A DNA stretch of 64,000 bases. Origin: Tethya wilhelma. Lineage: Eukaryota > Porifera > Demospongiae > Tethyida > Tethyidae. The notes under the pieces were generated by a model. That model saw only the letters and a list, made by a program, of their open reading frames with translations. It did not search any database and had not been told where the DNA came from. Shown piece by piece: positions 57,801-63,367 of this stretch (the first letter of the stretch is position 1; each line of letters opens with the position of its first letter). A program made the position numbers and the translations under genes. The stretch spans positions 665,675-729,674 of the forward strand of contig CAXIPT010000014.1 of assembly GCA_964030475.1 (NCBI GenBank). The letters run 5' to 3'.

Positions 57801-58181
57801 CACGATACTCGTACACCTGGTTGGAATCTGGCTCAAGACAGGGGTAGGCTAGGAATGTACCATAGTTGAAAAAATTAATGTAGTTTACACCAAGAACAAA
57901 AATGGGGTCATCATTTGTAGAAGCAATACGGACTCCCTTGACTCTTTCTTCAGCAGTTACACCAAGAACATCTAACTCAGATGATAAGCCAACAGAAACT
58001 GGAGAACCAGAAGAGACATTTCCTTCATGAATGGTAGATACTGTTCCATTAGCAAAAGTTCTTTGTATTACAAAAACCACGTCATTTTCAGGGGAGCCGA
58101 TAACAACCTTTAGTTGAGTCGAGTCAAAGCCACCAACATTTGGCAAGAATCCAACAACAAATTCATTTCCATAGGTACTAG
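28055..58181 (-). CDS. Copy B: IgGFc-binding/Calx-beta/NIDO/AMOP/VWD/EGF adhesion protein (both ends missing)
   Basis: About 47 exons encode roughly 3500 residues. The order is one large IgGFc-binding-like exon, 16 Calx-beta domains each split over two exons, NIDO, AMOP, VWD with GDPH, a furin-like linker, a Cys-rich module, and five EGF-type or Cys-rich exons. All domain-boundary introns are phase 1, and the frame stays open across my splice calls. The 5' exon with a signal peptide is upstream of 58181 and not identified. The 3' end, expected to carry the second EGF array, TM helix and tail as in copy A, is lost at the contig join at 27589. The likely role is a large extracellular adhesion or recognition molecule. 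Calx-beta arrays are also the hallmark of sponge aggregation factors, but the NIDO-AMOP-VWD core sets this family apart. Confidence 0.82.
28238..29233. mobile_element. Composite 1-kb repeat, copy 3
   Basis: A hairpin part (about 28240-28640, with arms containing CAAGGCATGTCTCAATTTCGG and the inverse near 28534) plus the long right part to 29233. It lies in the intron between the exons at 28055-28198 and 29280-29396 of copy B. Same structure as 23570-24597. Confidence 0.8.
30186..31096 (-). CDS. Copy B: post-VWD linker, beta domain and Cys-rich exon
   Basis: Exons 30860-31096, 30414-30770 and 30186-30341. The first includes [20 protein letters not shown], with an R-K-K-R furin-type site directly after the VWD. 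The second encodes [20 protein letters not shown] and the [17 protein letters not shown] beta region, ending [13 protein letters not shown]...CLCSEG. The third is the [20 protein letters not shown] module. Exon lengths (237, 357, 156) nearly match copy A (234, 357, 156). Confidence 0.78.
31298..31958 (-). CDS. Copy B: VWD domain with GDPH motif
   Basis: Exons 31738-31958 and 31298-31670. The first begins [20 protein letters not shown], so the GDPH cleavage motif is kept, and it has an extra Cys-containing loop ([11 protein letters not shown]) absent in copy A. The second contains [20 protein letters not shown] and [20 protein letters not shown], the C-terminal VWD pattern. Relative to copy A the first exon is nine bases longer and the second three bases longer, all multiples of three. 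Confidence 0.85.
32153..33319 (-). CDS. Copy B: end of NIDO and AMOP domain
   Basis: Exons 32781-33319 (539 bases, identical in length to copy A) and 32153-32349. They encode [20 protein letters not shown], a basic [11 protein letters not shown] furin-like site, a glycine-rich stretch ([13 protein letters not shown]), then the AMOP core with [18 protein letters not shown] and HCCYD, followed by [20 protein letters not shown] and [20 protein letters not shown]. All AMOP cysteines are retained. The intron upstream is about 3.6 kb and contains unrelated genes, whereas the matching intron of copy A is about 60 bases. Confidence 0.85.
33403..33674. mobile_element. Hairpin MITE related to 6900-7142
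   Basis: Left arm ACAAAAAACATTAGAAATG... and right arm ...CATTTCTAATGTTTTTTGT are inverted copies, and inner blocks (CAAGATAGGAATGGTTGT versus ACAACCATTCCTATCTTG) also pair. It lies in an intron of copy B. Confidence 0.82.
34019..34249 (-). pseudogene. Orphan Death-domain exon
   Basis: The minus strand encodes [20 protein letters not shown], a [18 protein letters not shown] stretch and [19 protein letters not shown], ending at a stop at 34019. The W-x-x-L-A...L, C-x-x-x-L-x-x-W-L and S/T-W-x-x-x-x-x-L-L patterns are those of the Death fold used in apoptosis and innate immune adaptors. Sponges carry many such proteins. No neighbouring exon on this strand supports a complete gene, so this is probably a gene fragment duplicated into an intron of copy B. 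An upstream acceptor near 34250-34258 could exist. Confidence 0.6.
34499..34678 (+). pseudogene. Orphan first exon of an amidohydrolase-type enzyme
   Basis: An ATG at 34499 opens a frame reading [20 protein letters not shown], a [17 protein letters not shown] segment and LFDASGCLV. This is the small N-terminal beta domain that precedes the metal-binding barrel in dihydroorotase/dihydropyrimidinase-type amidohydrolases. A donor-like GGTGTACT follows LFDASGCL at about 34657; without splicing the frame stops at 34676-34678. The metal-binding H-x-H of the next exon is not found downstream, so the enzyme is not complete here. Confidence 0.6.
34734..34900. repeat. Tigger-type repeat fragment
   Basis: TACAGTATAGAACCTCC at 34733-34749 and ACAGAACCTCCAAGAAGAGG at about 34857 both resemble the TACAGT(N)GAACCTC ends of Tigger-type elements. 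No coding sequence. Confidence 0.35.
34961..35055. repeat. Three-copy minisatellite of about 33 bases
   Basis: The unit TGGTTGTTTACTGGTCACAT followed by GTGGATGACTT occurs three times with minor changes, directly upstream of the TLC-domain gene. Confidence 0.85.
35143..35928 (+). CDS. TLCD4: TLC-domain membrane protein (TLCD4/TMEM56-like)
   Basis: An intronless frame of 261 residues from the ATG at 35143 ([10 protein letters not shown]) to the stop at 35926-35928. An in-frame upstream methionine at 35083 exists, but the shorter start gives the usual family length of about 260. Hydrophobic segments include [87 protein letters not shown] and [17 protein letters not shown], giving six or so helices. 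The motif [12 protein letters not shown] carries the conserved histidine pair of the TLC fold, and [12 protein letters not shown] is also typical. TLC proteins act in membrane lipid metabolism; the substrate of this subgroup is not well defined. It lies inside an intron of copy B on the opposite strand, and the lack of introns suggests a retrocopy. Confidence 0.88.
   Translation: MDKKVFVWEPNSFLFIFTRPFFTTVVIVFVCTWILSPLVVTLCRKVVPRFSAIRPKDLSVFKTFLASTLHAIVTASLSVYILTYGLMGSNRLFSKSPLGFASMQITLGYFVGDFIVILCDPHLRKSPDYFAHHIAAIVGVSLVLYNQGKGMFFIVYRMLAEISTPFVNGVQLLKMTKNQESKWFLYLAWPMIITFFIFRIAVIPWHWYEIYVHVYNNPAADHLVSTLYKYWFYINYFAFDAINLWWFKKMVHKGINHIYQM
35973..35978 (+). terminator. Polyadenylation signal for the TLC-domain gene
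   Basis: AATAAA 45 bases downstream of the stop codon, in an AT-rich stretch. Confidence 0.55.
36546..36955. mobile_element. Interspersed repeat, copy 2, abutting a splice donor
   Basis: About 410 bases homologous to 7480-7922, with the same end AGTACTACCGTACTGGGAAT at 36937-36955. Its end lies directly against the NIDO exon of copy B, so the minus-strand donor reads AAG|GTATTCCCAGTACGG, where all but the first bases after GTAT come from the element. Confidence 0.8.
36957..37669 (-). CDS. Copy B: NIDO domain
   Basis: Exons 37527-37669 (143 bases, the same as copy A) and 36957-37328 (372 bases, one codon longer than copy A). They encode [36 protein letters not shown] and [20 protein letters not shown], then [20 protein letters not shown] and [20 protein letters not shown]. 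The diagnostic NIDO strands are all present. The following intron holds the TLC gene and orphan exons. Confidence 0.88.
37830..46824 (-). CDS. Copy B: Calx-beta domains 12-16
   Basis: Exon pairs (N-half, C-half): 46663-46824 with 43245-43451; 42563-42718 with 41102-41311; 40538-40699 with 40251-40463; 39981-40142 with 39178-39384; 38191-38352 with 37830-38039. The N-halves begin AASVSI...PPGEGDG or a variant (the fourth starts [17 protein letters not shown]); the C-halves carry TTSVTF...V-S-I-x-D-D-x-x-V-E-G-x-E-S-Y-V-L and end DNDG, or DSDG in the second. The last four correspond to the domains of copy A. The intron between the two exons of the first pair is about 3.2 kb and holds the Crypton ORF, a palindrome and a MITE; the intron between 41311 and 42563 holds a 679-bp MITE. 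Confidence 0.85.
41384..42062. mobile_element. MITE with about 105-bp TIRs and a 9-bp target duplication
   Basis: The left end (TAGCCTCGTTCCCAGGCC, 41384 on) is inverted at the right (GGCCTGGGGACGAGGCTA, ending 42062). Homology continues for about 105 bases and includes subterminal inverted copies of the same GCACGCAGAAGGCCTGG block. ATCATACCA flanks both sides (41375-41383 and 42063-42071), a 9-bp target-site duplication. Long TIRs plus 9-bp duplications suggest a Mutator-like mobiliser. No transposase is encoded. Confidence 0.9.
43880..43903. repeat. (CA)n microsatellite
   Basis: Twelve CA units in an intron of copy B. Confidence 0.9.
44206..45846 (-). CDS. Crypton-type tyrosine recombinase (DUF3504-like)
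   Basis: A single uninterrupted frame of 546 residues; a second candidate start, [10 protein letters not shown] at 45776, would give about 523. The N-terminal part has a short Cys-rich segment ([17 protein letters not shown]). A SAM-like core-binding region follows at about residues 90-220 ([20 protein letters not shown]). The catalytic domain shows the tyrosine recombinase residues in order: R in [15 protein letters not shown]-x-x-R in [16 protein letters not shown] in [11 protein letters not shown], and the presumed nucleophile Y in [25 protein letters not shown] and [19 protein letters not shown] are typical of the DUF3504 proteins shared by Cryptons and the domesticated KCTD1, ZMYM2 and QRICH1 families. 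It lies in an intron of copy B on the same strand. Nothing in the frame suggests decay, so it may be young or under selection. Confidence 0.88.
   Translation of the reverse strand: MVSSVYKYLRMTPWLPFLSSEQKMDSGEAASSSSAITISQQSPCRYGHPFCLGMCDWTNCRPLPDVTNFQPQTYSASVEESASCSNNQLILPERFKFSSEENLSELAKGYTPANTSNATKWAFNVFKLWKQERNRRYPDNPVPEDLLTSCNLLHLNTHLSQFAVEARKVSGEIYPPSSIHQLLCGLLRYMRNLTPGCPNFMNKHDPRFCQLHKTLDALFHKLHSDGVGVQVKHAKVITKNDEEKLWSSGVLALTNPRSLQNAAFYVVGKMFSLRGGVEHRRLKLSQLVRHHDPDRYVYHENTSKTNDGSFKKLRVKGKVVPIYSCPEVGERCPVHVLDTYLSKLPPKAIECDLFYLRPLSLVPVDPSKPWYASIPVGRDTLQNKLKTICEEAGIKANITNHSLRASSATQLYENGVPEKIIQERTGHRSLEALRTYERTSQHQHQAVSNVLCAPSSSNTSYSQFVEREKVNYSQSHTIHENHPMMPLPSNYSFQNLHGCTININAAGPSSIQPHLHSQNTSTSVTNHTELDIDKLFASIDVESLLS
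45917..46022. repeat. Perfect 28-bp-arm palindrome next to the Crypton ORF
   Basis: 45917-45944 (ATAAACTGGTAGTCCAGGAA...) is the exact reverse complement of 45995-46022. Partial pairing continues inward (GTAAACGAC versus GTCG-TTCGTTTAC). The 50-base loop contains a direct repeat, CCCTCGGG-CTGCG-CCCTCGGG. The structure sits about 70 bases 5' of the Crypton ORF start. Confidence 0.88.
46145..46595. mobile_element. Pogo/mariner-type MITE with TA target duplication
   Basis: CAGTAAAACCTG at 46145-46156 is inverted as CAGGTTTTACTG at 46584-46595, and both are flanked by TA. The interior continues with partly complementary sequence (CTAATCCGG..., ...CCGGATAACGCATTAGACAGG). Non-coding. Confidence 0.85.
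46957..50187 (-). CDS. Copy B: Calx-beta domains 10 and 11
   Basis: Domain 10 pairs the exon 50029-50187 ([20 protein letters not shown]) with 47550-47771 ([20 protein letters not shown], ending YIEDND). Domain 11 pairs 47308-47463 ([20 protein letters not shown]) with 46957-47172 ([20 protein letters not shown], ending LLTDNNG). The halves of domain 10 are separated by about 2.2 kb that includes a 155-base gap, a CA repeat and the dynein/ankyrin block. The donor of 50029-50187 is only five bases from the N at 50023. Frames agree across both domains. Confidence 0.75.
47890..48638. repeat. Inverted-repeat element running into the gap
   Basis: AAAATTTGGTTTTGGGACGA at about 48315-48334 recurs inverted as TCGTCCCAAAACCAAATTTT at about 48617-48636, just before the N run. 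The segment between and before these has no coding sequence. Probably a MITE or repeat cut by the gap. Confidence 0.55.
48639..48793. other. Assembly gap (155 Ns)
   Basis: Run of N, bordered on the right by a long CA microsatellite. Confidence 1.
48794..48883. repeat. (CA)n microsatellite
   Basis: About 40 CA units directly to the right of the gap, a likely cause of the assembly break. Confidence 0.95.
48942..50022 (-). CDS. Dynein heavy-chain exons spliced in frame to ankyrin-repeat exons (partial, possibly misplaced)
   Basis: Six exons: 49900-50022 (open at the N), 49647-49840, 49458-49572, 49302-49388, 49103-49201 and 48942-49040. The first three encode axonemal dynein heavy-chain motor sequence: [20 protein letters not shown] from late AAA3, then [20 protein letters not shown] and the AAA4 P-loop [20 protein letters not shown]. 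The next three encode ankyrin repeats ([40 protein letters not shown] and [20 protein letters not shown]), the last two being exact 33-residue, phase-0 exons. GT-AG introns keep one frame throughout, so the block reads as a dynein-ankyrin fusion. The block is bounded by the gap and the N at 50023 and lies inside an intron of copy B, so it may be a misplaced contig. Confidence 0.7.
50023..50023. other. Single N, probable contig join
   Basis: The base lies in the dynein frame on one side and five bases beyond a Calx-beta splice donor on the other, so two unrelated sequences meet here. Confidence 0.75.
50422..56485 (-). CDS. Copy B: Calx-beta domains 1-9
   Basis: Nine two-exon domains from 5' to 3' (N-half, C-half): 56330-56485 with 55994-56206; 55694-55849 with 55339-55551; 55072-55221 with 54792-55007; 54382-54543 with 54083-54289; 53668-53829 with 53367-53579; 53003-53152 with 52691-52909; 52378-52527 with 52059-52277; 51589-51738 with 51266-51484; 50745-50894 with 50422-50640. 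Every exon is a multiple of three and flanked by phase-1 introns. The N-halves read AASVSI or a close variant followed by PPGEGDG or PPGEGMG; the C-halves carry [14 protein letters not shown]...[20 protein letters not shown] and VGLADNDG. Domains 6-9 are almost identical, indicating recent duplication or gene conversion, and are more GC-rich than the rest. Confidence 0.88.
50968..51181. mobile_element. Small MITE in a Calx-beta intron, copy 1
   Basis: CTGGTTTGAGAATGCCG at 50968-50984 is inverted exactly at 51165-51181. It is about 214 bases with no coding sequence. The same element is found at 51808-52028 in the next equivalent intron. Confidence 0.85.
51808..52028. mobile_element. Small MITE in a Calx-beta intron, copy 2
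   Basis: Same 17-bp terminal inverted repeats and nearly the same interior as 50968-51181, with short indels. It was probably duplicated together with the domain rather than inserted twice. Confidence 0.85.
56832..58181 (-). CDS. Copy B: IgGFc-binding-protein N-terminal-like domain
   Basis: One 1350-base exon (450 codons) entered at an acceptor TTGTAG at 58182-58187 and left at a phase-1 donor at 56832. Motifs include [83 protein letters not shown] and [15 protein letters not shown]. The S-N-K-P-(I/L)-(A/T)-V-x-x-G and P-x-x-x-W-G-x-x-F-x-x-x-x motifs belong to the IgGFc-binding domain found at the N-terminus of FCGBP-like mucosal proteins. The exon does not begin with a start codon; the signal peptide exon must lie upstream, and I could not find one with matching phase. 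Confidence 0.82.
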
Positions 58182-58187
58182 CTACAA

Positions 58188-59580
58188 GTGACAAAATAAT
58201 AAGAATTCGAAGTTATGCAATGCTAGCTAGAAAAATCAATATTGTACAGTGGTAATACTCAGGTATTCAAATGCAAAAGTTGACAAAACCTTCAATTTAA
58301 AATAGAATTTGTATATTTTAGCAGTTAAAACGATTATAATTCGAAAACATGCGTAAAGATGTTTACGCATATGCTCGACCGAAAGATACACGTTTCAGTC
58401 AGACAATCAGTTCATCAACGAATGCATGCATGCTATGTAAGAATTTAATAATTGTTAATCAAAACATTGTACAACCATGAACTTCTTTGAGAAATTATAA
58501 TCTTAGTTAGCTTTGCTATGAATATGATTATTTATAGCCAAGAGTTGTAGTCCCATTATTAATCTGACACATAACTAGAATACTGTTCCCATGAGACTAA
58601 TTAGAGCGTTACCAATTTGAGGTTACCTTATTTCAAGTGTTACTAATCAATCAAACTAATTGAAGTCTTTAATCTAGGCTTTCTAAATCTGGATCTTGTT
58701 TGCCATTAATGGACTTGCATAATTAATCATTGGAGCGCATGCGCACCAAAGGTTACAGTAGTCGTTTTGTCTGTGTGTGTGTGTGTGTGTGTGTTCCAAC
58801 TATATCTCAAGAACGGCAGCTCCAGTCTACAAAACCGGCATATATACCAAGGTAAAATAATCGAGAAAATCTAAAAAAAATTACAAAGAATTCAACAAAA
58901 GTTTGTAGTTCCTGAGGTATAAGGCTTTTCAGCCTCTCTGAGCGCTAAGCTTCGTGGTCACACCCATAATGTCATACTGTTGAAATTTTTGCGGGCGAGA
59001 ATGAGGAGCAAGCCTGAGCGAGTCATACTGCAGACATAGTAGAGTATTACGGCCTGAGATCTTTACAAAGGTGGCATGATTGTGCTACAGTATGAACCCA
59101 GTGAATGTTATGGCAATAACTACAGTAGTGCTGTGAAGATAGCCAACATTAAGGAACATATCAAATATCATGAAAATATATGCATTTTCTTTGGACCATT
59201 TCATGGATCAAAATCGACGATAAAGTTTAACATGTATATACAAACACACAGCAATGCATAATGTTTTTACATCACATACTAATTATGTATAATTCTTATA
59301 CAGCACATGCAATCACACTAAGTACTTGGAATTTTACGTGCACATTACGCACCAAGGGTTATGCACCTTGATGCCTTCATTAAAAACAGAGTTCCAGGTC
59401 AGGCAGCTCTATAAGTTTGTAAAATGCTGATTTTGTTATACAAAATTTTATTTGATATCTGCATGGAAGAATTGAAGGCACCATATGGTGCACAAGCCTC
59501 GGCACATTCAACTTGTATAGTTGTTAGTACACTGATATACATACTGAGTCTATGCACAGGGCATTGTGTAAAGCGTATCA
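58188..59580. other. Upstream region of copy B, no exon identified
   Basis: Should contain the first exon or exons of copy B on the minus strand, but no convincing signal-peptide exon was seen. It contains a TG microsatellite at 58770-58792 next to repeat-like sequence. Confidence 0.5.
58770..58792. repeat. (TG)n microsatellite
   Basis: Eleven to twelve TG units. Confidence 0.9.
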
Positions 59581-59589
59581 TAGTTATGA

Positions 59590-59790
59590 TTGTATCAAGA
59601 AAACCAACCCAGGTTCAAGTAGCCACATAACTGTGATGAAGCAGCACAAGTCGCAGACTATGTACATGAAAACGCGCAGCCAGGTTAAAAAATCCTCAGA
59701 TCTACTTGATTTAAATTCGAGCCCAGGTCTTCTGAATTCTAGGCAAATGCTCTTATACCGCTGAGCTACTAGAGCTCTCTGGCATTGGAG
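59590..59790 (-). repeat. tRNA-derived SINE
   Basis: On the minus strand, from about 59783, the sequence reads CTAGTAGCTCAGCGGTATAA then GAGC, a good polymerase III A box. About 35 bases later comes CTGGGCTCGAATTT, a slightly decayed B box. The spacing is that of a tRNA, but the acceptor stem does not pair and non-tRNA sequence follows, so this is a tRNA-headed SINE and not a tRNA gene. The limits of the tail are approximate. Confidence 0.6.
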
Positions 59791-59937
59791 CAGAGACTGG
59801 CATGTACTGAAATGCTCAGCAGATAGATAGAACAGTACAAAATCTAGCCAGGACACCTCATCATAGTACCTGAGACTGCTATGTCAGTGGCCATGCATGC
59901 ATGCAGCCAATGTCGGGCCACACTATATTACATGTCA

Positions 59938-60039
59938 ATACATCTATTCTTACATAGAAAGCAGGCCAACTCCTGTCTGTCTTGCCAAGCAACGTAATAA
60001 GCATTCAACAATGACAGCAGCATAGAGCACCATGAGCTT
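59938..60039. repeat. 102-bp exact inverted repeat, left arm
   Basis: Identical over all 102 bases, in reverse complement, to 60897-60998. Confidence 0.95.
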
Positions 60040-61535
60040 GTTGCTGTGATTATTTTCACAGCACTCGGTGTAGCTTCATCTCTGCCGCAAACCACTGATG
60101 GAGAATGTAAGAAACAAGCAATTAACATTCAAATTTGGCGATTGCGTGTTTGTTTGCTATCTATGTTGTGACTTTGTTTATAGCTTTGTATTAAAGTATG
60201 TGTCAATATGGTTATCGTGCTCTTGCATGCATGAAAGCTGCATTATATTATGTCACTTGTATCGATATCTGAAGCTTACATACATGGCATTGATCAGGAT
60301 TCATGAATGCAAACGGCACAGTTTTTTCCCCCGTACAATTGTAGTGTAATGTCATTTGGACGGCCATGATTTTTGCCAGTTTTGCTATCATCTACAATAG
60401 TGAAATAACTATATCAAATTATTATACCTAAGGTACCAAGAAACTTTTCATGCATGCTATATAATATGTATCATAGCAGCTAATTCAACAATAATTTTGC
60501 AGAATTAATACATACAGCTAACTTGCAGTTGTTTCAACTGTTTTACAGTGAATCAAGCTGATCCCTAGAAGCAAATGTTCTCTGATGGTATTATGTTTGC
60601 TTTCCAAAAAATTCAGTGGCTTCCCTTCATGTTAGCTTAGATGAATGCAGTTAGAAGTTATACAACTAAATCTCAATAGAGCTGAAAGGTTTTATTAAGC
60701 CTCGGCGTGTGCGTAGCACGTGCAGGTACTTACGTTCATAAACCTGAATGATCTTGTAGAATTACATTTTTTGCTCTCTAAAACACTGTAGTTGCTGAGA
60801 TTTGAGGCTTTCGTGCTTCTTTTTAGTGCTTTGCTTCGAGGCCATGCCTACTGATCTAGTGTGCGTTATCTAGAATCTGTGTTGAATGAGTCAATGAAGC
60901 TCATGGTGCTCTATGCTGCTGTCATTGTTGAATGCTTATTACGTTGCTTGGCAAGACAGACAGGAGTTGGCCTGCTTTCTATGTAAGAATAGATGTATNT
61001 ACTGTAAAAATTGTTGTTATTCAGGGCTTCAAATAGCCTAGATCAAAACCTGGAAAATGGTTCTTTGCTAGTAATATTCCTACATTTACCTCTGTACTAA
61101 GCTTTGCAAGAGTCTTGGGTAAAAAATATTGGTCAGGACTGCCATTCTAGAGTAACTTGTGACACAGCTCAGGCTGGATCAAGAAAGAGTTGTGCAAGAG
61201 AAACGCTGCTTCTAGCGTTTCCAAACTTGCAAATCATTGGTTCAAGCGGTTCCTACAATCAGATTAGGTTCCTCTACTGGTTTCTTTTTATTTTGGTTCA
61301 ATAGCTTCTTTCTTTCTCAAGAAAACTTTTCTCAAAGACGAGGTCAGAATACGGCAGATTTAATGAGCTGCTGTTTCAATGACGTAATGCTTTTTCGCGC
61401 TGAAATTAAAATTGTACACAAACAATTGGGCGCGCGTAAGGACTGTAAAACTTAACCGCAACCACTTGACAACTGGCAGGAAAACTAGTTGATTCTGGCG
61501 AGAATTAAATTTGGCCAATTTAAGGGGAGCTCATA
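60040..61535. other. No gene seen
   Basis: AT-rich intergenic sequence, including the single N at 60999. Short open frames have no recognisable character. Confidence 0.5.
60897..60998. repeat. 102-bp exact inverted repeat, right arm
   Basis: Ends precisely at the N at 60999. The plus strand here reads MKLMVLYAAVIVECLLRCLA in one frame, but no supported gene uses it. Confidence 0.95.
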
Positions 61536-61908
61536 CAACAGAATCCAGATAAGATCCGGAAATTTTTTTTTCCAAATTCTGAGTTTTCGAACACTTTTCA
61601 AGGCTTAGATCTAAGCCTCTTTGATTAGGCCTAATCACTCAAGCTTAGGCCTATATAAGCTTAGACCTAATCTTGAAGCTTAGGCCTAAGCTTAGACCTA
61701 TAATCATGAAGCTTAGGTCTACGCTTAGACCTAATCATTGAAGCTTAGGCCTAAGCTTAGACCTGCTTAGGCCTAATCATGAAGCTTAGATCTAAGCTTA
61801 GACCAGCCTAGGCCTAATCAAGCTGCTTAGATCTAAGCTTTTTAAACTCTTTGAAATTTCAGAATCCGGAAAAAAAAAATTCCAGATCTTATCTGGATCC
61901 TGTTATAC
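61536..61908. mobile_element. MITE with internal AAGCTT/TTAGGCCTAA array
   Basis: The left end CAACAGAATCCAGATAAGAT is inverted at the right as ATCTTATCTGGATCCTGTTA with two mismatches. Poly-T and poly-A tracts follow inward (about 61562-61572 and 61870-61879). The interior is a diverged tandem array (see 61607-61840). Confidence 0.8.
61607..61840. repeat. Diverged tandem array of AAGCTTAGGCCTAAGCTTAG units
   Basis: At least five units of about 35-45 bases, each built from the palindromes AAGCTT and TTAGGCCTAA plus GACCTAATCATG. Because the unit is itself palindromic, the array can fold in many registers. Confidence 0.85.
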
Positions 61909-62213
61909 GATATTGGCCAGTGAGTGAAGCATGCAGCTAGCTGTTACTATCAATGGCTTGGTTACTAGCTGTCAGTGATTCCTGGAAGCTATATATTGTC
62001 TAATATTGATATCACATCCTGTGTGCTATCTTATTCCTTGGAAGGCCATTCATTATAGCTCCCTGTGGGTTGCAATGTAATTATACTCTAGCCCACTGTA
62101 TGAGGATGTGGGTTAGACAATCAAAAACTATAAATTGAGGAGTCCAGGCAGTGACTAGGTACTCTCCACCAAAGATTAAGTGTGCCACCAACTATACTAG
62201 CTGTACATTGATA

Positions 62214-63367
62214 ATGTGTACCAAGTCAATAGCATTCCTCCTCATCCTTCCTTGCCTCTTAGATGGAGGAATATGTGCTGAAATGGTACTCAACGAAAAT
62301 ACCTTCTTTCTTATCAACAAGATGTTTCCTTTAGCAAAGCTTGGCAATATTGTTGGCAGAGATTACAGAGAGTATTCTTCTGATCAACTTTGGCACCTCA
62401 AGAAGTACCCAACTATGGACTACTACTACCTACACAATGCTGAACATAAAGGCCGTCTTGTTAAGTCAGGTAATGGTGATAATCAATTAGGAACCTATAG
62501 TGATCACACTGTAGTTGAAGACCAACTACTTTGGAGATTTCAAAAAGAAGGAGATTATTATGCCATTTACAACAAGAAGTGGCCGAGTGCAAGGCTTGCA
62601 GTGTGGGGCAATGGTAGTTATGACTGGGGAACACGTGCTCAGGGTGAACTGAATGATACACAGCTGTGGAAACTTGTTCCTCGTTTCACCGCTAGTGCTA
62701 CGGATAACATAATCAGGATTGTAAACAATAGGTAAATTAAATGCACTATATAGCATACCATAATATAGCCAGAAACATTGACAGGGAGTTGCACTTGACG
62801 GTTCAACTTGATGGTCAAGCATGCACTTAGTGCACTAAAATGACATGAAACTAAGCACAAATAGTTTATTGACCATCAATTAATATTCTGGCTATACAAT
62901 ACACAGTTGCATGCATGCTCTTTTAAATCACATTATTTATGTTGTATTGATTTCATGGTATATATCATAGTTGTGCAGAGAGTCAATGGCCGGTCCTGGG
63001 TTTTGTTCGGATCACTGTAGGCATGGTTAACGATACACAGCAGGATAGCTCAAGAAGGTGGCCATGGTTGTCAACAGGAAATTGGGCTCGAGAATCTCTC
63101 ATGGCAGCTGTGTCTGCTGGTGTCAATGGGATCAATAGTACTTTGGGAAAGGAGAGTAATTCTACAATTAATGTCCGGTACATTCAATACTTTGTGTCGA
63201 CATTAGGTCGTATTAAAGTTGCAAAACTTTCTAACGAAGCTTACTTCACTTGCATTCCTGCCGACGCTATCCCGTATAAAATGGCACAGACCGTTATTCA
63301 TTTTGAAAGCCCCCTGACAACTGATAGTTGCAATCTTTATTTGGATGTCATGCAATACGATATATAG
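62214..63367 (+). CDS. Secreted beta-trefoil (lectin-like) protein
   Basis: Two exons, 62214-62731 and 62983-63367, give 300 residues; the intron is GT-AG and phase 2. The start MCTKSIAFLLILPCLLDGGI makes a clear signal peptide ending near CA-E. The N-terminal 150 residues show an approximate threefold repeat, each unit ending in a Q-L-W type turn: DQLWHLKK, DQLLWRFQK and TQLWKLVP. Each unit starts with a hydrophobic Y/F-x-I/L-x-N motif (FFLINKMFP, YYLHNAEHKG, YAIYNKKWPS). This is the pattern of a beta-trefoil such as ricin-B lectins. The C-terminal half (SQWPVLGFVRITVGMVND to the end DVMQYDI) is not recognised. It has three N-x-S/T sites and may be a second, effector-type domain. The in-frame upstream start at 62151 is a GTG and is not used. 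The role is probably extracellular carbohydrate binding. Confidence 0.7.

Noticed and set aside
59700..59783. Functional tRNA gene
   Set aside because: A and B boxes are present but no acceptor stem pairs and the B box is degraded, so it is a SINE head.
59928..60128. Candidate signal-peptide exon for copy B on the minus strand
   Set aside because: It has a good donor (ATGTAAGA), but the phase does not match the acceptor at 58181 and the hydrophobic core is interrupted by charged residues.
60098..60349. Plus-strand frame of 83 residues
   Set aside because: Low-complexity hydrophobic sequence without support, inside the inverted-repeat interval.
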